Of a DNA stretch of 14,114 bases, positions 1 through 6,349 are shown in pieces. The first letter of the stretch is position 1, and every line of letters starts with the position of its first letter. The stretch is from JAIRQX01 sp031556255 (GTDB lineage Bacteria > Chrysiogenota > Deferribacteres > Deferribacterales > JAISNW01), in assembly GCA_031556255.1 (NCBI GenBank), contig JAVBTI010000168.1:1-14114 (forward strand), read 5' to 3'. The notes beneath the pieces are model-generated. The model saw nothing but the letters and a program-made list of their open reading frames with translations, made no database searches and was not told the origin of the DNA. The position numbers were made by a program, and so were the translations under genes.

Positions 1-2552
1 AGCTGGTAAGGCCACTTTTCGGCAAGCTCCGTGCCGGGGCCTTCCCAGGAAGGTCTGTATATGGACATGGGCGGGCGCTCGGTGTCATTGGGATCATAGC
101 GCAGCAGGCTGTTGGCTACGAACTCGATCTTGCCGGAAACTGTTTGCAGGCCTGTGCGCCATTTCTGCGAATCGTCCGACGGCAGGTTGCCCAGCTCCGG
201 CGTGTCGCACACACGGCCGTCGTAAAACCAGTTCCAGGCCACAGGGTCGCGGTTGTTCTCATCAAAGGCGGGAACGACATAATAACCCTTTTTAAGAAAG
301 TCTTCCCACGAAATACGCTTTGACACATCGGAGGCATTGAACATTCTGCGGCACCAGCCGAGTTCCGAAGTACCTTCGGTGAAATATGAACCGAAGTTCA
401 TGCGCTCAAGGATCATGCGGTATATTTCATTGTCGGACCTGGATTCTCCCAGCGGTTCAATGCATTTGTGCTGCAATACGATTGTGCGGTGGTTGTTCTG
501 CAATTGAAGCATGGGGATATATCCGGAACAGTTGGCGGTTTCACCTATATCCCATCTTTCAAAACTTGTGCAGGCGGGGAGGATGAGGTCGGCGTATGTC
601 GCTTCCCCTTCAAACCATATGGACTGGTTGACCACAAACTCCAGTGTGCCTTCGTAGTACATCCTTGCGTATCTTGCGGTGTCGCTCATGGCGCCGAAAT
701 GTGAGCCGCCGTATTTATGGTACATGCGCACAGGGGTAATGCCGGGGTGGGGGTAGGGCATAGGCAGAAACTGACCTTCTATCGCGGAGGAATCAGGAGC
801 GTATCCCAGAACCCCTTTCCCCATGACGGCTTCCGGTATGCGCAGGCGCGGAACGGTCTGTTTCACGGAGCTCATACTGATAACCGTAGGCATCTTCTGG
901 TAGAGGCTTACGGCGTTCGCGGTGCCGCCCACGTCGCCGGACATACCGCCTTCGGCGTAGCCGGGGAAGTAGAATCTTGTATCAAGCGGCGTGCCGCATT
1001 GGAGGTTGCCTATATTTACGCCGGGCTTGCCTATGCCCAGCATGGCGCAGAGGTAGACCATGCTCCGCGCCCATTCGACGCCTGTTGCGTAGCGGCAGGC
1101 GCCGCCGAAGCCGCTCATGCCGCCGGCGCCCAGGTAGGTGCGTTTTTTCTGCATCAATCTTGCCAACGCCCGCACATCTTTGGCGGCGATCCCCGTTTCC
1201 GGCTCCTGCCATTCGGGAGTTTTGGGCACGCCGTCCGTCTCTCCGAGGACATATTTTTTCCACTCCTCAAAGCCCGTGGTGCGGTTTTCTATGAAAAATT
1301 TATCGTAGGTGTTTTCCGTTATCCATACATAGGCGATTGCGTGGGCCATAGCCGCGGACGTGCCCGGTTTTGTGGCAAACCACTTGCCGCCCGTAAGCCC
1401 CGCCGTATAGCTATGGAAGGGGTCTATGTGGACGACTTCGATTCCGGCCTCTTTCAGCCACAGGCGGCGTACGGCCCCTTCGTAGGCCGCGTAAACGCCG
1501 TGGCTGGCCTCGGGGTCGGACGACCAGAATACCATCAGTTCGCAATTTTTAAGGATATCTTCCACCTGGTTATACGATTCCGATATCCCAAGGCGCATTG
1601 AGTGTCCCCAGTGGTGAGCGGCGCCCCAGAACCAGCCTTCCCAGGAGTCGTGGTTATGAACCACCCAGGTCGTGCCGATTATATTGCCGTAGCGGCGGCG
1701 GCCCGAAAGCCAGTACCCGATATTCCCCCAAGAGTGGTGTGAGCCGGAGCAGTTCATAATGCCGCCGGGGCCGTAAGTTTCCTTGATTCTGTACATTTCC
1801 GAAACCATGATATCCAGCGCGTCATCCCACGAAATTTTGCGGTAGCCTGATTTTCCGCGGTTTTGCGGGTTGCGGTTGCCCTTGGGATCAAAATCCTCCC
1901 TTATCATCGGGGAAAGGATTCTGTCCTTGGAATAAACGCTGGATTTCAGGCATTGGGAATATGAACAAACGGTGGTTTTGCGGGGCGGGGTGAACGATTT
2001 TCCCCGGGCGTGTATTGTCCACGACGGGGCGTCGTCATCATCAAACTCTATCGGCGTGGTGCGGATTATTTTGCCGTCCTTTACATATACGAAAAGCGGG
2101 CCGCCGTTGGTGTTTGTGGTATATCTTGTGGTGCCGTCCCGCATGGGGGTGCCGTACTTTGCACCCTGTTCAAGCATAGTGCCGGCGATCTTCAGAAACT
2201 GGTAGAGCAGTTTGTCGTCGCCGCTGATCTCCGCCCTCATATTCTTGGTGGCGTGGACAAAGTCCAGTTTGTTCCCGTCCGGCATCATGGCCATCATAAT
2301 CAGGTACATCTCTTCCGGTGTCCAGAATACCAGTTCGCAATCGGGTTTTTCAATTCGGCCGGTACCGCTTTTAATCCTGCCGTCCTCGAATTTAAACCAA
2401 CGGCAGACGCCTGCGTCTCTGGTGCGCATCTGGGCGGTGAAATTATATTTTTCCACCTCCTTTCTGTAAGCGGGATAGCGCCCCTTATAAATGCGCATCA
2501 TCTGCAAAAGACCGAACAGTACAACTTTAGATTTCTGTTTTGCCAGTTTCAT
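1..2552 (-). CDS. athL: Pyrogallol/phloroglucinol transhydroxylase-like molybdopterin enzyme, large subunit, with N-terminal SCP-2-like domain (partial, C-terminus outside window)
   Basis: This is a DMSO-reductase-family bis-MGD molybdenum enzyme; 850 codons lie in the window. From about residue 146 (GGPLFVYVKDGKIIR) onward it matches Pelobacter acidigallici AthL as I recall it, including WEGW, VFWSSDPE, PGYAEGG and NQSIWFEGEA. AthL moves a hydroxyl group to turn pyrogallol into phloroglucinol in the cytoplasm. The AthL residues His144, Asp174, Ser175 (Mo ligand) and Tyr404 correspond to His272, Asp302, Ser303 and Tyr532 here, a constant offset of 128. As in AthL there is no N-terminal four-Cys Fe-S motif, and there is no Tat signal. 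Residues ~30-128 (FKFEDGRIKSG, EKPDCELVFWTPEE, ISGDDKLLYQF) look like an SCP-2 sterol-carrier fold, which AthL lacks. The ATG at 2552 follows GGAGGG at 2562-2557. A small [4Fe-4S] subunit gene (athS) would be expected just left of the window. Exact substrate is inferred; another polyphenol is possible. Confidence 0.88.
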   Translation of the reverse strand, partial: MKLAKQKSKVVLFGLLQMMRIYKGRYPAYRKEVEKYNFTAQMRTRDAGVCRWFKFEDGRIKSGTGRIEKPDCELVFWTPEEMYLIMMAMMPDGNKLDFVHATKNMRAEISGDDKLLYQFLKIAGTMLEQGAKYGTPMRDGTTRYTTNTNGGPLFVYVKDGKIIRTTPIEFDDDDAPSWTIHARGKSFTPPRKTTVCSYSQCLKSSVYSKDRILSPMIREDFDPKGNRNPQNRGKSGYRKISWDDALDIMVSEMYRIKETYGPGGIMNCSGSHHSWGNIGYWLSGRRRYGNIIGTTWVVHNHDSWEGWFWGAAHHWGHSMRLGISESYNQVEDILKNCELMVFWSSDPEASHGVYAAYEGAVRRLWLKEAGIEVVHIDPFHSYTAGLTGGKWFATKPGTSAAMAHAIAYVWITENTYDKFFIENRTTGFEEWKKYVLGETDGVPKTPEWQEPETGIAAKDVRALARLMQKKRTYLGAGGMSGFGGACRYATGVEWARSMVYLCAMLGIGKPGVNIGNLQCGTPLDTRFYFPGYAEGGMSGDVGGTANAVSLYQKMPTVISMSSVKQTVPRLRIPEAVMGKGVLGYAPDSSAIEGQFLPMPYPHPGITPVRMYHKYGGSHFGAMSDTARYARMYYEGTLEFVVNQSIWFEGEATYADLILPACTSFERWDIGETANCSGYIPMLQLQNNHRTIVLQHKCIEPLGESRSDNEIYRMILERMNFGSYFTEGTSELGWCRRMFNASDVSKRISWEDFLKKGYYVVPAFDENNRDPVAWNWFYDGRVCDTPELGNLPSDDSQKWRTGLQTVSGKIEFVANSLLRYDPNDTERPPMSIYRPSWEGPGTELAEKWPYQ

Positions 2553-2568
2553 ACAGCCCTCCATATGC

Positions 2569-2598
2569 ATTATAAACAATAATTATATTATCAATCAA
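2569..2598 (-). promoter_or_regulatory. Predicted sigma-70 promoter of the transhydroxylase-like gene
   Basis: On the minus strand TTGATT (2598-2593) and a perfect TATAAT (2574-2569) are separated by 18 bp. The start would fall near 2562, giving a very short leader with the Shine-Dalgarno almost at its 5' end. The first of three direct repeats abuts the -35 box, a typical position for an activator. Confidence 0.5.
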
Positions 2599-2661
2599 AA
2601 GTACCTGTATTTATTTTTTTAACAAGTACCAGTTTATGACAGTAAAATAGATGCCAGTTGA
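2597..2661. promoter_or_regulatory. Three direct repeats at 25 bp period, candidate MocR operator
   Basis: Aligned on a central CC, the copies are AAAGTACCTGTATT, CAAGTACCAGTTTA and TAGATGCCAGTTGA, with the CC at 2604, 2629 and 2654, exactly 25 bp apart. MocR regulators such as GabR are known to bind direct repeats between divergent genes. Copy 1 abuts the -35 of the minus-strand gene; copy 3 overlaps the TTGACA of the regulator gene. Binding is inferred. Confidence 0.55.
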
Positions 2662-2686
2662 CATGATGGCGCTAAAATGATAGTTT
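2658..2686 (+). promoter_or_regulatory. Possible promoter of the MocR-type regulator gene
   Basis: A perfect TTGACA lies at 2658-2663 on the plus strand, overlapping direct-repeat copy 3. At 17 bp spacing the -10 would be TAGTTT (2681-2686), which is poor, so basal activity may be weak. The overlap would permit autorepression. Confidence 0.35.
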
Positions 2687-2701
2687 TTTATAGGGGAAAA
2701 T

Positions 2702-4120
2702 ATGTTTTATAACTGGAAACCGGACAGGGGTTCCGCCTTGCCTCTTCATGAGCAGGTGTCGGATTATCTGCGTTCACTTATGAACAGCGGCACCCTGCTG
2801 CCGAACGACCGCCTGCCCGGCCAGCGCAAGCTTACCGAGTATATGGGAGTCAGCCGCACTACAATAATCACCGCCTTCGAACAGCTCAGAAACGAAGGCA
2901 TGATAATATCCCATCCTCAGTCCGGCTTCACTGTGGCCCCCACGAAGCACTCTGAAGGGCATACTCCGGACTGGGAAATGTATATGAAGCGTGCCAAATA
3001 CCGCCCCGGCATGAAAGAGTTCCGCATGTGGGCCGGTTTGGGCGGGCTGTCCAGCTTCTCAATCGGTGAAGATTTCAGCATTATTAAATATTTGCGAAAT
3101 ACAGAACAGAGTATCAATAAGCTGAACAGTGCCCGTCATATAGACATGTACACAAAGTACGGCTACCAGCCTCTGCGGGAGAGCCTGGCAAAGCATCTGG
3201 CGTCTATCGGCATCATGACGTCGGCAGACAATATACTGATATGTTCCAGCACTTTTACCGCCACAAATATTATTTACTCCGGCCTGGCCACGTACGGCTC
3301 AAACATGATCTATGAAAAGCCCAATCTGGCAAACACCGTGACCGACATTCACTCTATTGGGCTCAATATGACGGACATCTCCATGGACGAATACGGGATA
3401 TCATCAAAAGAACTTGCCAAAATCATGCATAAATACAAAAATCCCATACTGCACCTTGATACCTGCGACCAGTTGCCCACCGGGATCGTTATGACGAAAA
3501 ACCGCAAGAGGGAGATCATGGATTTGGTGCGGACATACAAAATACCGGTCATAGAGATTGAGCACACCCGCGACGCATGGCATGAAAAGCCCTTCCCGGC
3601 GCCTCTTAAATCCATGGAAGGCGGCGGGAATATAATATACATGGGCTCTTTTTTGCGTTCATACCCGCTGGATATCCGCATATGCTGGATAGTGGCCGAA
3701 AGGAGAGTGATTGAACATCTGTGCGACGTACTCATACAGATAGACGACCGCCCGAGCATGGCCATGCAGGCGATAGCAAACGAGCTTTTCACCAGCGGCG
3801 CGTATTATACGATGATGGAAAACGTGCGTGGTTTTATAAAAGGCCGCCGGGAGGCCGCCCTTGATCTGTGCGACAAATATCTCAAACCGGTGGCCGGCTG
3901 GACGGAGAAAAACTGCGTCATTCATTTCTGGTTCGACATACCGGATGTTAATACGAGATCGCTTTTCAGCCGGGGCAACGTTGCCAACTGTTACCCCGGG
4001 TATTTTTTTGACAGGGATGATACAAGCCACATACTCTTCTGCCCCTCATCGCTTGCCGCAGGCGATATAAAGGGAACCGTTACCGCGCTGGCGGAGCGGC
4101 TTAAGCAGCATTCAAAGTAA
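2702..4120 (+). CDS. MocR/GntR-family transcriptional regulator with degenerate aminotransferase domain
   Basis: The 472-residue protein has the MocR layout. An N-terminal GntR winged helix-turn-helix (about residues 8-78, with PLHEQVSDYLRS, RLPGQRKLTEYMGVSRTT and LRNEGMIISHPQSGF) precedes a fold-type I aminotransferase-like domain (~115-470, with YGYQPLRESLAKHL and LPTGIVMT). Family members normally bind PLP and sense amines or amino acids. Here the Schiff-base lysine of the usual SK motif is Arg319 (MGSFLRSYP), and the EDDYD segment reads EIEHT, so the PLP-ring Asp and Tyr are Ile286 and His288. The substrate Arg near the C-terminus is also not recognisable. The frame is otherwise intact, so this looks like a working regulator that has given up PLP chemistry. 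AGGGG precedes the ATG. Its position between the Mo enzyme and the MFS gene suggests it controls both. Confidence 0.88.
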   Translation: MFYNWKPDRGSALPLHEQVSDYLRSLMNSGTLLPNDRLPGQRKLTEYMGVSRTTIITAFEQLRNEGMIISHPQSGFTVAPTKHSEGHTPDWEMYMKRAKYRPGMKEFRMWAGLGGLSSFSIGEDFSIIKYLRNTEQSINKLNSARHIDMYTKYGYQPLRESLAKHLASIGIMTSADNILICSSTFTATNIIYSGLATYGSNMIYEKPNLANTVTDIHSIGLNMTDISMDEYGISSKELAKIMHKYKNPILHLDTCDQLPTGIVMTKNRKREIMDLVRTYKIPVIEIEHTRDAWHEKPFPAPLKSMEGGGNIIYMGSFLRSYPLDIRICWIVAERRVIEHLCDVLIQIDDRPSMAMQAIANELFTSGAYYTMMENVRGFIKGRREAALDLCDKYLKPVAGWTEKNCVIHFWFDIPDVNTRSLFSRGNVANCYPGYFFDRDDTSHILFCPSSLAAGDIKGTVTALAERLKQHSK

Positions 4121-4136
4121 TCCGCGCGCTCTTCCG

Positions 4137-5312
4137 CTATTTTGTTTTTATAAACAGTGCGATTATCCCGCCGGCGGCCAGCAGCGGCACTACGGCATAG
4201 GCGGCCGCAGTCCAGCCGTGAGACTGAACCACCCCGCCGAACAGCGCGGGCCCGATAAACATTCCTATATTCTGCCCGAACATCACGACCGACATACCGA
4301 TCCCCGCCGCCGCCGGGCTTTTCATTATACCGGGAGCCGCCGTCAGCGTGGCAGTGGGAACCATTCCCACAGCTATCCCCGCAAGCACAAGCATAAAGAT
4401 GAGCATGCTTCCGGTACTGCTGAACAGAAAGAGCATTATTACCGCGGCAAGAAACATTCCGCAAACGAATATTTTTTTACAGGATTTCAGGGCGTTTATA
4501 GCCATACCGGCCGCGGGGCCTGTTATAAGCGCGGCAACCATAATAATGCTGGCATATCCGGAAGCTTTCGCGGATGCAAACCCACGCATTGTCTCAAGGA
4601 ACACAGGGGTGAAGGTGGTTACGGAAAGAACCATTATATTGAACAGCATGAACATCAGGGCAAGCAGCCAGATGCTGATATTGGCGTAAGCATTCTCCGC
4701 CGCGCCGGGATTTACTCCGGAAGGTGCGGGCTTGCCCGCTTCGCCCTCTTCGGGCATACGGAAGAGCGCCAGCATCAATATGAATACAGCCACGGTGTAT
4801 CCCGTGGAGAAAATCCATACGGCTTTCCATCCGGCCCCCCCTATGCGTGGGGCGATGTTAAACATCAGTATACTTCCCAGCGGCACCCATGTGGCCCAGA
4901 TCCCCATCGGAAGACCGCGCCGCTCCGGCGGAAACCACGCCGCGATAGCCGCGGGCGCCATCACTGAAATAAGGCACATGCCCGCCCCCTCTATCACGCG
5001 GCTTGTCAGCATCATGTAGGCGCTTGTGGAAAAAGTGCCCAGGAGCGAGCCGGCTGTCAGGGCAAGGAGTGCCAGCAGTCCGGTATTTTTCAGCCCCAGC
5101 CGCTGTATCACAAGCCCAACCGGCAAAGCCAGAACTACCCCCACAAGGGCAAATACGCTCATAAGCCAGCCTGATGTGGAGATTGTGATATTCAACGAGA
5201 CCATTAGCTGCTGCATCATGGGCGGCACCTTAAACTGGTTCAGCGGCGCCGCTACACTGGCAAGGAAAACGATCAGTAATATAACTCTGGAATAACCCGA
5301 TTTATTACCCAT
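4137..5312 (-). CDS. Major facilitator superfamily transporter
   Basis: This 391-residue integral inner-membrane protein has about 12 hydrophobic segments, starting with RVILLIVFLASVAAPLNQF. A degenerate MFS motif A lies after the second helix (LPVGLVIQRLGLKN). A charged, proline-rich loop (MPEEGEAGKPAPSG) marks the middle of the molecule between the two six-helix halves. I chose the ATG at 5312 (MGNKSGYSRV) because AAGGGGGAT sits just upstream and the protein then begins directly before helix 1. A 51-codon longer frame is open to 5465 but adds an atypical extension with no good ribosome binding site. Substrate cannot be read from sequence; next to a transhydroxylase-like enzyme, an aromatic acid or polyphenol is a reasonable guess. 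It converges with the regulator gene 16 bp away. Confidence 0.88.
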   Translation of the reverse strand: MGNKSGYSRVILLIVFLASVAAPLNQFKVPPMMQQLMVSLNITISTSGWLMSVFALVGVVLALPVGLVIQRLGLKNTGLLALLALTAGSLLGTFSTSAYMMLTSRVIEGAGMCLISVMAPAAIAAWFPPERRGLPMGIWATWVPLGSILMFNIAPRIGGAGWKAVWIFSTGYTVAVFILMLALFRMPEEGEAGKPAPSGVNPGAAENAYANISIWLLALMFMLFNIMVLSVTTFTPVFLETMRGFASAKASGYASIIMVAALITGPAAGMAINALKSCKKIFVCGMFLAAVIMLFLFSSTGSMLIFMLVLAGIAVGMVPTATLTAAPGIMKSPAAAGIGMSVVMFGQNIGMFIGPALFGGVVQSHGWTAAAYAVVPLLAAGGIIALFIKTK

Positions 5313-5365
5313 AATATCCCCCTTATTAACTATGGAGCGATCATGCTTTGGCTTGCCGGAAATAA

Positions 5366-5403
5366 ATATACCCAGTTGAGTGACAAAAATAGTATCCAGT
5401 TCT
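5366..5403. promoter_or_regulatory. Pair of CCAGTT direct repeats upstream of the MFS gene
   Basis: ATATACCCAGTTGA and TAGTATCCAGTTCT have their central CC at 5372 and 5396, 24 bp apart. They resemble the three repeats at 2597-2661 in core, orientation relative to the minus-strand target gene and distance from its start (60-84 bp against 52-102 bp). This suggests one regulator acts at both sites. It is a visual match, with moderate chance of coincidence. Confidence 0.35.
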
Positions 5404-5442
5404 CTTTGATATCCGATTTCGGTACACCATTCCGAAAACCCT

Positions 5443-5471
5443 TTGCATTTCTTATAATACCGCATTATTAT
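5443..5471 (+). promoter_or_regulatory. Predicted promoter of the aquaporin gene
   Basis: TTGCAT (5443-5448) and TATTAT (5466-5471) are separated by 17 bp on the plus strand. The start would be near 5478, giving a ~50-base leader that ends in a strong GGAGG. The rest of the 215-base gap from 5313 shows only the CCAGTT repeats. Confidence 0.45.
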
Positions 5472-5527
5472 ACCTCAGCGCCGTCTTTGCGTACAGTCAC
5501 GCCGGCGGCGAATATCGGAGGAAATTA

Positions 5528-6199
5528 ATGAAAAAGTACCTGGCTGAGTTTATCGGTACCCTTGTGTTGGTTTTGTTCGGCTGCGGCAGTGCGGCGGTGG
5601 CCGGGGACAGCCTCGGGGTGCTGGGGATAGCGTTTGCATTCGGTCTTTCCATAGTAGCTATGGCGTATGTGATAGGCAATATTTCCGGCTGCCATATCAA
5701 TCCGGCCGTTTCTCTCGCCATGCTGATCTCTAAAAGAATGAGCGGTAAAGATTTTGCGGGTTACATAGTGGCTCAGGCGGCGGGTGCTCTGGCGGGGGCG
5801 GCTTTGCTTGCCTATATCATATCCTCGTCGGGCACGCTGACGGTTCAGGCGTCCGGGATGGGCGTCAACGGCTTCGGCGCGGGCTACGGTATCGGAATAA
5901 GCATGGCCGGGGCTATCGTTACCGAGATGGTATTGACTTTTGTTTTTATATTCACAATTTTAGGTGTAACTTCGGATAAATCATCCGGCGCCGTTGCCGG
6001 CTTGGTGATAGGGCTGACACTCACTTTCGTGCATATACTGGGCATCAGGCTCACGGGAACATCGGTCAACCCCGCCAGAAGTTTCGGCCCGGCCATGATA
6101 ATGGGCGGCACGGCGATATCGCAGCTCTGGGTTTTCATAGTCGCGCCGTTTATCGGGTCGATACTGGCCGCCTGCGGCTGGAAAGCGCTGAAAAGCTAG
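5528..6199 (+). CDS. aqpZ: Aquaporin Z-type water channel
   Basis: This 223-residue MIP-family protein has six membrane segments and two half-helices ending in the asparagine-proline-alanine motifs at 58-60 (HINPAVS) and 181-183 (TSVNPARS). The selectivity-filter residues Phe43, His174, Thr183 and Arg189 of E. coli AqpZ correspond to Phe38, His169, Thr178 and Arg184 here, at a constant offset of 5. That set is the signature of a water-selective channel rather than a glycerol facilitator. GGAGG ends six bases before the ATG. It is divergent from the MFS gene and has its own likely promoter, so its link to neighbours may be positional only. Length is normal for the family. Confidence 0.95.
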   Translation: MKKYLAEFIGTLVLVLFGCGSAAVAGDSLGVLGIAFAFGLSIVAMAYVIGNISGCHINPAVSLAMLISKRMSGKDFAGYIVAQAAGALAGAALLAYIISSSGTLTVQASGMGVNGFGAGYGIGISMAGAIVTEMVLTFVFIFTILGVTSDKSSGAVAGLVIGLTLTFVHILGIRLTGTSVNPARSFGPAMIMGGTAISQLWVFIVAPFIGSILAACGWKALKS

Positions 6200-6211
6200 G
6201 CTCAAGATTCG

Positions 6212-6345
6212 TTATCCCTCTCCCCCTGGGGGAGAGTTGGAGAGAGGGGAGCGGTTATGCCGCTATCCGGAACAGATAATGTTTACTGCTGACGCAGTAA
6301 AACCCCTCTCCCTTGTTCCCTCCCCCTAATGGGGAGGGGGGAGAA
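6212..6345. repeat. Structured intergenic repeat (MITE/REP-like) with nested hairpins
   Basis: Between aqpZ and the next gene, several inverted repeats are visible. CTCTCCCCC/GGGGGAGAG (6218-6226/6228-6236) forms a tight hairpin. GCGG/CCGC spans 6251-6263. TTTACTGC/GCAGTAAA spans 6282-6301 with a TGAC loop. CCTCCCC/GGGGAGG spans 6319-6337. GAGAGGGG (6242-6249) also matches CCCCTCTC (6303-6310), so the central part can fold as one closed unit. C-rich left arms and G-rich right arms are typical of dispersed intergenic elements. It could also attenuate or terminate aqpZ transcription. Only one copy lies in this window, so calling it a mobile repeat is inference. Confidence 0.6.
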
Positions 6346-6349
6346 TAAT
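6335..6349 (+). promoter_or_regulatory. Shine-Dalgarno contributed by the repeat's right arm
   Basis: AGGGGGGAG (6335-6343) lies six bases before the ATG at 6350 and partly inside the CCTCCCC/GGGGAGG hairpin. It decides the start at 6350 (MANKILIIGG) over the upstream ATG at 6329, which would lie inside the hairpin loop and stem. Confidence 0.6.

Noticed and set aside
717..1601. 294-residue plus-strand open frame
   Set aside because: It is antisense to the Mo enzyme, whose minus-strand frame gives clear family motifs throughout; the plus-strand translation is Ala/Gly/His-rich with no recognisable motif.
1950..2000. CSYSQC as an N-terminal [4Fe-4S] motif of the Mo enzyme
   Set aside because: Only two cysteines are close together and the four-Cys pattern is missing; AthL-type large subunits lack this cluster.
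4121..4136. Shared terminator between the convergent MocR and MFS genes
   Set aside because: The 16-base gap and flanks show no convincing stem followed by a T tract.
4218..4967. 249-residue plus-strand open frame
   Set aside because: Antisense to the MFS gene; highly polar, low-complexity translation typical of a shadow of a membrane protein gene.
5313..5465. 51-codon N-terminal extension of the MFS protein
   Set aside because: The sequence before MGNKSG is polar and Cys-rich, unlike an MFS N-terminus, and it would cover the repeat pair; the ATG at 5312 has a strong ribosome binding site.
6329..6349. Upstream ATG for the CoADR-rhodanese gene
   Set aside because: It lies in the loop and stem of the repeat; the ATG at 6350 has the right spacing to the G-rich Shine-Dalgarno and starts at the FAD-binding strand.
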